From the NCBI GenBank assembly GCA_049999805.1, contig JBNGIO010006373.1:18201-58230 (forward strand): 40,030 nt of DNA, in the 5' to 3' direction. This document shows positions 20,047 through 30,451 of the stretch, one piece after another. Each line of letters opens with the position of its first letter. Position 1 is the first letter of the stretch. The notes under the pieces were generated by a model. The model was not told where the DNA came from and searched no databases. It saw only the letters and a list, made by a program, of their open reading frames with translations. The translations under genes were made by a program, and so were the position numbers. The DNA comes from Folioceros fuciformis (lineage: Eukaryota; Anthocerotophyta; Anthocerotopsida; Anthocerotales).

Positions 20047-20420
20047 ATTACTGTAGGTGTAACCTTTAAATCTTGCTCTTTGAACGTGTTCTGCTTGGGC
20101 GTCTATGCCCTTGCTGTTGAGCAAAAAATTGTCTTTCATTGCGAGTTGCACCTCCCTCTGCTCGAAAATGTGCACGCAAATCTTTTCTTCCGCCATTTGC
20201 CCTTGCCCGGGCACGAGCTTTTACGACTAGATCCGTTTAGCAGCTTCCATCATCTCAGCAATTACTGGATACACTCCACACTCTAGCAGGAAATTGGACT
20301 TTGAAATTACAATTACAGTAGTTCGTAACATCGAAAGGCGAAGCCGAAGAGAGAGAAAGGACAACAGACTCCTGGACCTTTGGGTTCCGGAATACCCAGA
20401 CTTCAATGCATCATCCGTGC
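20047..20420. other. SUF4 3' flank, no further gene
   Basis: This is presumably SUF4 3' untranslated DNA followed by spacer. I see no coding signal or repeat. Confidence 0.5.
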
Positions 20421-20516
20421 TCAACCCTGGTTAAACCAATCAGGGTTTGTGAAGTGGTTGACAAAGGCGTTAGCGCCAGGACGGTGTTGATCGTGCCAAT
20501 TGGCAAAAAATGTGTC

Positions 20517-20538
20517 TAGTAGGATCCCGATCCTACTA
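20517..20538. repeat. Perfect 10-bp palindrome, 2-bp spacer
   Basis: TAGTAGGATC and its exact reverse complement GATCCTACTA are separated by CC. It ends seven bases before the heat-shock element, so it could be a binding site for a dimeric factor; no known site is assigned. Confidence 0.8.
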
Positions 20539-20545
20539 TTGACCC

Positions 20546-20563
20546 TTCTCCAGTCTTCTGGAA
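20546..20563 (+). promoter_or_regulatory. Heat-shock element (HSF site)
   Basis: TTCtcCAGtcTTCtgGAA has the alternating five-base register of HSF sites, with three of four pentamer cores matching (TTC, TTC, GAA). It ends 37 bp upstream of the TATA-like box, in front of a heat-shock gene, which makes functional HSF binding likely. Confidence 0.8.
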
Positions 20564-20625
20564 CTGTGTCTCCGGTAGGGTCTGGGCCCTCTCTGCGTCG
20601 ATATAATGGGCTCTCACGCAGTCAG

Positions 20626-20859
20626 ATCAGCAGATCTCTCGTCGATCATCCATAGCTACACATTCAGTGGTGCGTGGGAGAGTGAAGAATACGCAAGAAT
20701 TCGCGATTTGGATAAGCGGATCACGACTCGCAGCGGAGGGGAAGGAGGAAGAGGAAGCGGAAGAGAAGGAGGAGCAGCAGCAGAAGAAGAAGAGGCCAAT
20801 CTTGAAGAAGAAGAGGCCAAGCTTGGAGACGAAGCCGAACATTTGCTGGTGTTGCGTCC
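20626..20859 (+). promoter_or_regulatory. AUG-free purine-rich HSP101 5' leader
   Basis: If transcription starts about 25-30 bp after the TATA box, the leader is about 230 nt. It contains no ATG before 20860, so scanning ribosomes would meet the HSP101 start first. The second half is almost pure purine (GAAGGAGGAAGAGG type) and contains two copies of GAAGAAGAAGAGGCCAA (20783-20799 and 20804-20820). The transcription start is inferred. Confidence 0.55.
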
Positions 20860-23765
20860 ATGAGCGGAGGAACCATGAATCCGGCGAACTTCACCAACAA
20901 GACGAATGAGGCCCTGGCAGCGGGCCACGAACTGGCCCTCAACGCGGGGCATGCGCAGTACACTCCCTTGCATCTGATTCAGGCCTTCCTAGAGGACAGA
21001 GAGGGCCTGCTCCGTCAGGCCCTTACTACAGCTGGCACGGAGGAGGCTGTGGCCTCGGTGGAGAGGGTGGTGGATAGGGCCGTGAAGAAGCTGCCCTCGC
21101 AAACGCCTGCGCCGGACGAGGTTCCTGCCAACAGCGCTCTTGTGAAGGCCATTCGGAAGGGGCAGAATTTACAGAAGAAGAGAGGGGACACGCACCTTGC
21201 CGTGGATCAGCTGCTCTTGGGGCTGCTGGAGGATTCTCAGGTGCTGGAGTTGTTTCGGGAGGCTGGAGTGTCCATGGCGGCTCTCAAGCGGGCCCTGGAG
21301 GGCATCCGTGGAGATAGCAAGAAGGTGGAGGGAGCGACCGGGGACACCAATTACCAGGCCTTGAAGAAGTATGGCAGAGACCTTGTGGAGGACGCGCCGA
21401 AGTTGGATCCTGTCATCGGGAGGGATGAGGAGATCCGAAGAGTGGTGCGGATTCTGTCGCGGCGGACCAAGAACAACCCGGTGCTCATCGGGGAGCCTGG
21501 AGTGGGGAAGACGGCAGTGGTGGAGGGGTTGGCTCAGCGGATTGTGCGAGGGGATGTGCCGAGCAATTTGGTGGATGTGCGGGTGGTTGCGTTAGACATG
21601 GGAGCGCTGATTGCTGGAGCTAAGTACAGGGGAGAATTCGAGGAGCGGCTCAAGGCCGTGCTGAAGGAGGTGGAAGAGGCGGCGGGGAAGGTGATTCTCT
21701 TCATCGATGAAGTGCACCTTGTGCTTGGGGCTGGGAGGACCGAGGGGTCCATGGATGCTGCCAATTTGTTCAAGCCTATGCTGGCCCGGGGGCAGTTGCG
21801 GTGCATCGGAGCGACAACGTTGGAGGAGTATAGGAAGTATGTAGAGAAGGATGCGGCTTTCGAGAGGAGGTTCCAGCAGGTCCTTGTGAAGGAGCCGAGC
21901 CCGGAGGACACCATCACTATTTTGAGAGGGTTGAAGGAGAAATACGAGACGCACCATGGCGTGCGCATTTTGGACCGGGCCTTGGTTATTGCTGCTCAGC
22001 TGTCGGCGAGGTACATCACCGGGAGGTTTCTGCCGGACAAGGCAATTGACTTGGTGGACGAGGCTTGTGCGAATGTGCGGGTGCAGCTGGACAGCCAGCC
22101 CGAGGTTATTGACCAGTTGGAGCGGCGGAGGATTCAACTCGAGGTGGAGCTGCATGCTCTGGAGAAGGAAACTGATAAGGCCAGCAAGGCTCGGCTAGCC
22201 GAGGTGAAGAAGGAGCTGGAGAACTTGAAGGAGAAGCTGCAGCCGCTGGCTATGAGGTATCAGAGGGAGAAGAAGAGGCTTGATGAGTTGAGGCGTCTGA
22301 AGCAGAAAAGGGAGGAGACGACGCGCAGCATCCAGGAGGCGGAGAGGCGCATGGATCTCGCGAGAGTGGCGGATTTGAAGTACGGTGCTCTCCAAGAGAT
22401 TGAGAACACCATTTTGCGACTTGAGGAGGAGCTCGGAGAGAACTCCATGTTGACTGAGACTGTCCATCCAGAGCATATTGCAGAGGTTGTTAGTCGATGG
22501 ACGGGCATCCCTGTCACGAGACTTGGTGAAGATGAAAAAGAGAAGCTCATGGGGTTAGCGCAGCGGCTGCACGAGCGTGTTGTGGGGCAGGACGAGGCTG
22601 TGGAAGCTGTGGCTGATGCCATTCTGAGGTCCAGGGCTGGACTTGGTAGACCGCAGCAGCCTATGGGGTCCTTCCTCTTCCTTGGACCCACTGGCGTCGG
22701 GAAAACTGAACTTGCCAAGGCATTGGCAGAGCAGCTCTTCGATGATGAGAAACAGCTGATCCGTATTGACATGTCGGAGTTTCAGGAGCAGCATGCTGTT
22801 GCTAGGTTGGTGGGTGCACCTCCAGGGTATGTGGGGTATGATGAAGGGGGCCAGTTGACGGAAGCGGTTCGAAGGAAGCCCTACAGTGTAGTTCTTTTTG
22901 ACGAGGTGGAGAAGGCCCACTCCTCCGTTTTCAACATCCTCTTGCAGATCCTGGATGATGGAAGGCTGACTGATGGACATGGAAGGACAGTGGACTTCAC
23001 TAACACAATTGTCATCCTTACTTCTAACCTCGGTGCCGAGCACCTCCTTGCTGGCCTGTCAGGGGAAATATCCCTGGAGCAGGCTAAGGCAAGAGTCCTG
23101 GACACGGTATGTTCAGAAACCAAAACTGTCCGTCTTGAGGCCACGTAGGACTTTGTGGGTTCCTGTGTTCTGACATTTATGTCCGCCTCTTGCAGGTTAA
23201 GTTTCACTTCAAACCAGAATTTCTGAACAGACTGGACGACATCGTTGTCTTCAAACCATTGTCTCGAGAGCAGCTCCGAAAGATTGCACGGTTGCAACTG
23301 AAGGACATAGCAAGGAGGCTTGCAGAGAGGGGCATTGCTCTAGCAGTGACAGACCAAGCGATTGACCTTGTGTTGGGAGAGGCATATGATCCGGTGTACG
23401 GTGCCCGCCCTCTCCGCCGTTGGTTGGAGAAAAAGGTGGTAACACAGTTGTCCCGGATGTTGGTAAATGGTGAGATCGACGAAAACTCGACCGTCATCAT
23501 CGATTCCAATCTACTACAGAAGCTGCTGTCGTACCGCGTGGAGAAGGGCGGTATGATTGACGCAAAAACGGGCAAATTGAATGAGCTTCTCATTCTTGTG
23601 CCTCCTCGGCCTAAGGATGAAGACAACCACGCCTTCAAGAAGGTTAAGATAACTGACCTCGACGAGGATGACGAGATGGCCGATCAAGATGGCTTTGAGA
23701 ATATGGACGGCTGGAGAGCTGAAGATGAGAAACCAGGGAATGGCCTTCGAGGCAGAGGATTGTAG
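20860..23765 (+). CDS. HSP101: HSP101 / ClpB-type cytosolic disaggregase
   Basis: Two coding exons, 20860-23106 and 23196-23765, joined by an 89-bp GTATGT...TTGCAG intron, give 938 residues. Hsp101 is a hexameric AAA+ unfoldase that works with Hsp70 and small Hsps to dissolve heat-induced aggregates. Visible parts are the Clp N domain (residues 6-150) and NBD1 Walker A GEPGVGKT (211-218) with Walker [10 protein letters not shown] (278-286). The coiled-coil M domain spans about 410-530. NBD2 has Walker A GPTGVGKT (609-616), pore loop GYVGY (656-660) and Walker [12 protein letters not shown] (677-687). No transit peptide is present, so it is cytosolic/nuclear. The family start MNPxxFT corresponds to Met6 (ATG at 20875), so five extra residues are added if the first ATG is used. 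The tail after the acidic [12 protein letters not shown] is unusually long and ends in a minisatellite. Confidence 0.97.
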
Positions 23766-23935
23766 ACAGTTTTTTTCGAGGCAGAGGATTGTAGGCAGGT
23801 CTTGCGACGCAGAAGATTGGAGGCAGTCTTTTGCGAGACAGCATTGTAGACGGAGGTTTGCGAGGCATGGGATTGTAGACCTTTATCGCAACGCGGAAGG
23901 TGGTAGGAACATTTTTTCGGGGTAGAGGATCTTTT
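23745..23935 (+). repeat. Degenerate 27-31 bp minisatellite spanning HSP101 stop
   Basis: About seven imperfect units with consensus CGAGGCAGAGGATTGTAGAC followed by AGTTTTT-like bases start near 23745, 23777, 23804, 23833, 23860, 23887 and 23918. The first unit encodes the last residues of HSP101 (RGRGL), and the TAG in its ATTGTAGAC core is the gene's stop codon. Confidence 0.8.
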
Positions 23936-24151
23936 GCCAGCTAAAAGATTTTGTAGCCACTTGTAGGGACACACCGCCCCGCCACCAGTAGTGTATCAAA
24001 AAAATTGTACAAAACATTTTTTTTCCTTGCTGAAACAAGCTGGAGGGGTTTCACATACTCGATAATTTAACTGTGGAAACCGCTTTCTCTCCTTTCCCAT
24101 TTCCAGATGACTTATAGATTGCTTGTATAAAGAAAAATCTTTCCTAACTAC

Positions 24152-25057
24152 CTATCTCCTCCTCCTTGCTTCCTTTCTACTATCCTCGACGTACTTGCTC
24201 ATATTACGTTTGTGCCACAATCTTCTGATGGTAAGATTGTCCCTAGCTGCACCACCCATCCCAGCCCAGATGGCAGTGTTGATGCGAAGACTGCGTCTGG
24301 TAAGGAGGGCAGCATCCTCCCAGGTATAGGGTTGTCGTCTCACCCAGTACCTCCAAATCCAGCAAAGTCTCCACAAAATAAGTTTGGACAGCGTGAAGGG
24401 CAAAAGCGCTGCTCGAATTCCCACCAATTCCCAAACACATGGTTTGTCTGCCCCTTGGATCTGCAGGTCCAGCTCCTTACTCAGCTCCTGAGAATCGAGC
24501 TTGCTACTCTTCGGCTTGGAAGCCTTCTTCCTGTTGTTGCTCCCTCCGTTACGCTCCAGTTCCAAAGCTTTCAGCTTATTCTTGTAGGCGGGGGTCTGCT
24601 TCACCAAGTTCACCATCTGACGGTGGCGTGTCCACTGGATGAGATACTGAAAGCCTGAGAGAATCACAAGCAGGCCCACCACCACTGACAAGGGATCTGC
24701 CTGATGCCCGTAGTAGCCCTGGTAGTAGCGAGCGGTGTTCCACAGGTAGTACTCCGGATGCTCCAGAGCGTAGTCGTAGTCATTCCGCCGGTCCTCATCT
24801 CGCAGGATCTCGTACGCATTCACAAGCTTTAGAAAGAACTGGTTGGCTTCGGGATCGGGATTCTTGTCGGGATGGTACTTAACGGAGAGCCGCCTGTAGG
24901 CCTGCTTCACCTCCTGCAAGGTGGCATCCTGAGTGATGCCCAGCAGATCGTAGCAGTTGTGCTCATCGCAATAGATGGCTTGCACTCCCACGGGTACCAG
25001 GGCCAGGGCAAGGCCGAAGAGCAACGCTACAACCGGCGTCACCCCACGACCCGTCAT
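24152..25057 (-). CDS. DNAJC25/DnaJ50-like ER membrane J protein
   Basis: A single-exon gene of 301 residues. An N-terminal signal peptide (residues 1 to about 27, ALLFGLALALVPVGVQA) is followed by CDEHNCYDLLG and a J domain of about residues 36-98, with the HPD tripeptide at 62-64 (VKYHPDKNPDPEANQFF). The conserved DYDYALEHPE motif, a transmembrane segment at about 123-141 (PLSVVVGLLVILSGFQYLI) and the block VNLVKQTPAYKNKLKALEL are typical of the DNAJC25/plant DnaJ50 family. The C-terminal part has further aromatic and hydrophobic segments and ends in a basic tail. The J domain probably faces the ER lumen and stimulates BiP-type Hsp70. It converges with HSP101 (386 bp between stops) but works in another compartment, so I attach no operon-like meaning. 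Confidence 0.92.
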   Translation of the reverse strand: MTGRGVTPVVALLFGLALALVPVGVQAIYCDEHNCYDLLGITQDATLQEVKQAYRRLSVKYHPDKNPDPEANQFFLKLVNAYEILRDEDRRNDYDYALEHPEYYLWNTARYYQGYYGHQADPLSVVVGLLVILSGFQYLIQWTRHRQMVNLVKQTPAYKNKLKALELERNGGSNNRKKASKPKSSKLDSQELSKELDLQIQGADKPCVWELVGIRAALLPFTLSKLILWRLCWIWRYWVRRQPYTWEDAALLTRRSLRINTAIWAGMGGAARDNLTIRRLWHKRNMSKYVEDSRKEARRRR

Positions 25058-25629
25058 TGCTCTTCTTCTTCACGCACAGCACTGCACCAGGTCACCAAAG
25101 CTCACATCAAACCCTAATCATTTAGGGATACAAGAACATCACTGAGATCCTCAAGGTCGCAAAATCGTGCTACGCCGCTACGGAACCAGCTTTTCACTAT
25201 ATAAGCTAGCAACAACTATTATATCAACTTCGAGTCCCATACACCTACTGCCAGGTGTGTAGACCAGCCGCTCTTCGTGGCTGTAGCTGGTTATTATCTG
25301 GACTCAAAGTTGCAGAGAAACCAAGCACGGTCCATACTTCTGAGGCCATTGGCCGAGAATCAAGCCATCCATTTTGCATGATGCTTGTCATCCAAATGGA
25401 TCAAAAACCGATTCAACTCCGGCAACAGGTTACATAGTTAGTGACTATAATTTTTGAAGACCTTCAAGTCATCTCCAACAAGCTCTAAGCTTGCTCTTAC
25501 AACCGGGTATGGAAGTATGGACATCGCGTAGGAAGAAAATAACCCATATTGGTAGGGAGTCCGTGAGCGGCAAGGATATCAGATATAAACGTACTAAGTA
25601 AGCCAAATTATACACTTTCTTGGGCGGGG
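25058..25629. other. DnaJ50 5' flank, no gene supported
   Basis: Presumed promoter of the DnaJ gene, including an AACCCTAA word near 25110. The remainder shows no coding signal. Confidence 0.5.
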
Positions 25630-25697
25630 CCTATCGGCGATCTCGAAGGTTGACGACCTAAGGCCACCTTAGCCATTGCACTACGGCTGGGATGCCC
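25630..25697 (-). repeat. tRNA-like / SINE-head candidate
   Basis: On the minus strand there is an A-box-like TAGTGCAATGGCTAAGG (about 25684-25668) and, 17 bases later, a B-box-like AACCTTCGAGATC (about 25651-25639). The spacing suits a Pol III internal promoter. The sequence does not fold into a convincing tRNA cloverleaf in my reading, so a tRNA-derived SINE fragment is the better guess. Confidence 0.35.
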
Positions 25698-25837
25698 TTA
25701 TTGTCTACCTACAGGTGGAATAGACGTCATAATTTGTGGCAGCGGAGGCACGCATCTTGCGGTACCCACCCCAGTTGAAATTGAAAAAGGACAGACAAGA
25801 CATCTTGCGGTACTGGTAGGCTATCCGAGCTCGGTCA

Positions 25838-25967
25838 CAGTTAACCGATGCCNNNNNNNNNNNNNNNNNNNNNNNNNNNNNNNNNNNNNNNNNNNNNNNN
25901 NNNNNNNNNNNNNNNNNNNNNNNNNNNNNNNNNNNNNNNNNNNNNNNNNNNNCAGTTAACCGATGCC
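25838..25967. other. 100-N gap flanked by identical 15-bp ends
   Basis: CAGTTAACCGATGCC ends exactly at the left edge of the gap (25838-25852) and begins exactly at its right edge (25953-25967). This suffix-prefix identity suggests the two contigs overlap and the gap may be empty. Confidence 0.85.
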
Positions 25968-26012
25968 CCTGCGCTTCTTCCTTCTTCAAACCAGGTGTCC
26001 TCTTCCCCCGTC

Positions 26013-26135
26013 ACCTTAAACACTCTGGTTGAGGAGCTACTTTAAACACCCTCATTGAGACGCTACTTTAATCACCCGCATTGAGGTTCTACTTTAAACA
26101 CCCTTGAGGTGCTACTTTACACCCCCTTTGTAAGA
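26013..26135. repeat. Tandem repeat, 23-27 bp units
   Basis: Four to five imperfect copies of CTTTAAACACCCTCATTGAG followed by a GCTA-like end. No coding role seen. Confidence 0.8.
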
Positions 26136-26844
26136 AGCACAAAGACATCATTGAGCATGTCTCCACTCGCCTGGACCTTGCTCATTTTGATCAAGAGTAC
26201 CATGAAATTTGAGACCTTGACAAAGCAAGGACCCACCAAAGTACTATGAAATTTGGGATCTGCACAGAAGAAGGGGACAAAGGGGACAAACCCACTAAAG
26301 ATCTTACCACCTTGATCTCGACCTTCCTCATTTTGAACAAGAGTACTTCAAAATTTTGGATTAAATTTGCTTATTTGACCAAAGTACATACTTCAAAAAT
26401 TTTGATATAGATTTAAAAAAATAAAAACTTACAACATTTACAACCTATCAACGTAGAGTTGAACCCGAGTTTGCACTATAATGGGATACAATTTTGTCAA
26501 TGGGTGAGTGCTATTTACAAGCAGACTTATAGATGGTGTATTTTCTACTAGTAGACTTATTGTATATAGTGTGGCAACATATTGTTTTACCATGGTAGTG
26601 GGGTTCCACTAGACCACTCAAGCTTCAAAATATCACTATTTTATAATTAACTATATAATATAGTTTTAACAGCATGACAAGAACTTGTTTGTACGGAACT
26701 TGTTTGTCTTCAAATGGGAAGATGGAGAAGCAAAGATAGAGTAGCAAACGAAAATTGATAGTAGTCAAGACGAAAGAGATTTATTTTCTATTATGAAAAA
26801 GAGATGGAAAGTTCCATCTACTCCAAAGATTGGGGGAACAACTC
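26136..26844. other. AT-rich non-coding DNA
   Basis: Contains the CACCAAAGTA-type words also found at 38190-38480, including AAGCAAGGACCCACCAAAGTA, marking a second diverged copy of that family. No gene is supported. Confidence 0.5.
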
Positions 26845-27276
26845 GACCAAGGGCAAAGGCTGAAAGGGGGTACTAGCCCCTTCGAACATCATTCTCAAAA
26901 ATTACCTATTGGTCCCAACATGTCATGATGTGGAATAACAAAAGGCCTATCCACCACCACTACCGAGGAAGCCACTTAACCTGTGCTTATTGCTGCTATA
27001 AAAATTGCGATGGCCAATGCTCTTTACAAAGCAATAGATCCATGATGCGATGGCCAATGCTCTTTACAAAGCAATAGATCCATGATGTCGAAAGAAAGCA
27101 ACCACAGAGTTGTCAAAAGAAGACCACTACAAAAGAAAGAGGAAGAACACCACTCCTATTACTCTAATAAAACTTTGTGCACTCCTTGATGAACCTTGAA
27201 AAGTCCTTGTCCATGGCTCTGTGAGTCTCAAGAGCATATGGGATGAAAATATGCCCATCTTGTACAAGAAAATACT
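26845..27276 (-). repeat. Dispersed repeat copy B with 40-bp duplication
   Basis: Second copy of the repeat at 3026-3385, in the same orientation. It carries an exact 40-bp tandem duplication, GCGATGGCCAATGCTCTTTA onward, at 27007-27046 and 27047-27086, which copy A lacks. On the minus strand it yields GHIFIPYALETHRAM and FSRFIKECTKF, matching the relic reading frame of copy A. Confidence 0.75.
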
Positions 27277-28584
27277 AGAGGGCATTGGCGCTTGCACAAC
27301 CCACATAGGAAAATACTAAAGAGCATGGCACTTGCACAACCCACCGCCGTCCATCCAAAGGGCTTGATGATGATGTGCTTGCAAATCGAATACCTAGTAG
27401 GACACCCATAACAACCACATCAGCGACACAAACCTATTCCCCCAGGGAAAAAAAAGGTAGGCTCCCAAAAGATCGGGAATGGAACTATGTGACAATGATT
27501 GGGTAGATGTTTTTGACATCATAAAAAGTAATGTATGTCAAGAAAGAAGACATGTAGTGTCTTCTAGGGAATGATGGCAATTTTTTTAGAGGAAAGTGAG
27601 CAACTTTGTGCATATATCCTTTAAATGGATTTGAATGGCAAACAAAATGCCTCCCTAAGAGCAAAAGGCATCAAAGATATTAAGTGTTCCCTATCAAGAG
27701 TACCCAGTCATTACTTTATGGTAATCAACCTACTACATGCTACTTACATTATTGTATCATTTTGTAGAGGTAATACAATTTGAATTGCATCATTTTATAA
27801 GAATTATATGGAATTTAGGGCTAAGAGGCTATTAATGTATGAAGGGCATCATTTTATCATGACACAACAACCCCCAACCTTATTCACCAAATTTGAAGTA
27901 TCCTAATACAGTCCCCTAGACCTTGCTCATTTGTTAAAGCCTAACACCATGCTCACCAAAGTTTCTACCACACTCACCTTGACCTTTGTTCATTAACAGT
28001 GTTGTCTACTTAGGGTCTGATTACACTTGAAGGGTGTTTTGCCAATGTTAGACACAAAGGGGTATGGAACATTGGGCATGAATTTGGTGGTTTAGAGGTG
28101 TTTGTGAAAAAAGAAGGGTTAAAATAACAATGTTTGTGAGCAAAATGCGAGTCACCTGTGCCCATGGTGGTCACCACCATGATATGTTGTGTAATGGTCT
28201 TCCTAGAATTATGAGTATGATGCCCATGTGTAGTGCAACTTGTGAAAAAGTGTACAGGCACAAAAATGTTGTAAATAAAACAATACAATACTAAACATAG
28301 TAAGGACATTGCCCATACACTATCATCTACACCTTAGCGCAAAGACCTATTCTTTGAATAACCCTGCCACACAAAAAGTTTGCGACTCCGGCAAGGGCTG
28401 CTGGCCATACTTGCGGCCAGAGGGCTCTAGCAGGAAATGAAGAAGGGTGCCAACATGCCAATGTCCTCCTATTGCACAAGGGGACTATGCACATGCTAGT
28501 GGCGTCAGCTCTAAATGGGTGAAGCTTGAAGTTACCCTTTTCTGCAATAATAAACCACCACCTACCTTGTAGCTAAAAGAATGC
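27277..28584. other. Non-coding repeat DNA
   Basis: Only short open frames, none with recognisable motifs. It may include the 3' end of the DUF7869-type element that follows, or other eroded transposon DNA. Confidence 0.45.
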
Positions 28585-30451
28585 TTACAGTTGTTGGCAC
28601 CATTTGTCTGGCAGTGAGTTTAGAATAGGGTGTGTTTGTTGCTGTGACATAGTCATGAAGACATTTGCTATATCTACAGCCCCTCGTCTTCCTCGTCTTC
28701 CTCGTCCTTCTACACATATGGAACTACACATGAACCACATGCTCATCGTTGGAGTTGATGCTGTTAGTCTCTCCTTTATGGCTTTTTTGTCAATAACATA
28801 CAAGTGTTTTTCCCTTGTTAGGTGGAAGTCGTAGAACAACATGACAATTTTGTTGACATATAACTTTTGTACATTCGGGGCCTTCATTGTTTTCCCTTCT
28901 CTCTCTCCAGACGATCTCTCCACTTTGGACAATGTCTTCTCCAATATAGAGGCCCTCGAATGCATTTGTGTGTTCTGCCACCAGCAAAAATTGATTGGCA
29001 GCTCCTAGGTTTGTCCACAAGACCTTTGCTACCTAGAATGCTCAGATATGGGTGTCTCCCTCACTAGGAGTTACCATAAACATACCCTTCTGTATTTTTG
29101 AAATATTGTCGTTCATGCGTTCAATTTTCTCCTCCCTTCTCTCCACACTTTGATATGCACCCAAGTACATCTTACACGGTGCAACATCTCGAATGAGTGC
29201 TTCCTCCAGAATGGCTTCCTCCAGCAGCTGCATGGGCACTATTGTGACAGCTGCTAACTTCCTATCATACCACTTCCAGGGCTCCATAAGCATAAGCCTG
29301 ATGTTGTGGTCAACAATGTTTGCTATCTCCCCCTACTCAGCCCAAAAGTCCTCCCACCACTCAGCTTCCTCGGTGCTCAAATACAATGGTAGCTTCTGCA
29401 ACCCTTTCTTCAAGTGCACGAGATCTTCGCCCCCTATTATGCCTTCCTCCATCCCCTTCTTGTCCTTTGCTATTAAAGGGAGGAGGGTGGTCGGCCTAAT
29501 CTAGGTGTTTGGCACAAACATTAAGAACTCTAGGCCATCCTCCGACTCCCACAACGCAGACATGGAGAATTGCAAAATCCTTATCACGATGACTTTGCCT
29601 CGTCCAAGCTTTTCCTCTGTGATTTTGAACTAGCGTTGAAATGACAAGTTGTTGAGTTTCTTCACAGCGCTATCATATGGTTGACCCCTTTTTGTCTTCA
29701 TGACAGGCCAAACAAAGCAGCGAAAGTTGGCCACTTCTGTAACAAGCTTCACCTTTAGTGCTGGCGTGTACATGCCTTCTAAAATGTTGCTAAGCACACA
29801 CATCGTCGCGTCTTTGTGCTTCAAAGGCATTGAGAACCTTGAGAACATTTATTAACTTGATCATGCTTGTGCCCAACTAGAAGAAAGCCAACCTTAACTT
29901 TCTTAAAAACCTCAAGCTCCACAAGCATATTCAAACATGCGAACAACGATTGGCTTTTATTCTTCCTGCTCATGTTGTCAAGCTGCAAATACAAAATTGT
30001 CTGCAAATACAAAATTGTCTGCAACAACCGTTGTAGGTATGAATCACATCTTGCACGATAAAGATTGTTAGGTTGGCATCATTGCGGATATTTCCATAAT
30101 GTAGATATGGCCTCGCCTTCACCAAATGGTTATGGATCATGCAACCGACAACATGTACAGTTATACGACAATCTTCTTTCAGCTCTTTCAGCCATTTTAG
30201 CATGTGCGGTAGCGTCGTTTTTTTGCTCTTTGCCATCATTGCATATCACCAAATACTTATGTGGCTCCGCGTATGCTTTGGTACGGTGTTTGTATAGTTT
30301 TTGCCACTCCTCCATTAGTCGTTGTTGGTGCTTGTTAAGGGCTGCTTGATACTCACTTGTCGACATAAACAACATCCAAGGTTTGAGGACATGTCTAGTG
30401 ACCTCATTGAGAACTACGACCGCTCCATCGCGAAACCCTTCTCCAATGCCA
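28585..30451 (-). pseudogene. DUF7869-type transposon protein relic
   Basis: Read on the minus strand from 30451, a broken reading frame shows the DUF7869 pattern. Blocks include VLNEVTRHVLKPW, MIHNHLVKARPYLHYGNIRN, DANLTI, LYLQLDNMSRKNKS, VKVGFLLVGHKHDQV and then, in another frame, MFSRFSMPLKHKDA. Further downstream are EAEWWEDFWAE, EPWKWYD and NQFLLVAEHT. DUF7869 proteins occur in plants, algae and animals in transposon-like contexts; the LQLDN and GHTHDQ-type blocks suggest metal-binding acidic residues. Several frameshifts and stops, plus an in-frame 18-bp tandem duplication (29983-30018), show it is dead. Its 5' part is cut by the Copia insertion. The domain assignment is from memory of the family pattern. 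Confidence 0.65.
30447..30451. repeat. Target-site duplication TGCCA, left
   Basis: TGCCA directly precedes the 5' LTR and is repeated directly after the 3' LTR at 37433-37437. Five bases is the usual length for Copia integration. Confidence 0.85.

Larger units (their letters stand above)
20423..20607 (+). promoter_or_regulatory. HSP101 promoter: CCAAT boxes and TATA box
   Basis: Upstream of HSP101 lie CCAAT at 20436-20440 and 20496-20500, the second inside the palindrome GCCAATTGGC. A TATA-like ATATAAT lies at 20601-20607. The first CCAAT sits in the loop of an AACCCTG / CAGGGTT inverted repeat (20423-20447). With the heat-shock element between CCAAT and TATA, this is the classic arrangement of a plant heat-shock promoter. 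Confidence 0.75.

Noticed and set aside
20606-20863. Plus-strand ORF ending in ATGA overlap with HSP101, a possible uORF
   Set aside because: Its ATG lies within or next to the TATA-like box, upstream of the likely transcription start, so it should not be in the mRNA.
21534-23043. Long minus-strand ORFs (up to 187 codons) opposite HSP101
   Set aside because: Shadows of a GC-biased, highly conserved coding exon; no independent motifs.
23765-24152. HSP101 and DnaJ50 as a co-functional chaperone pair
   Set aside because: The J protein has an ER signal peptide and a transmembrane segment while HSP101 is cytosolic, and the genes converge rather than share a promoter.
29042-29504. Overlapping ORFs on both strands as separate genes
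   Set aside because: The minus-strand one fits the DUF7869 relic in order and spacing; the plus-strand one is its shadow.
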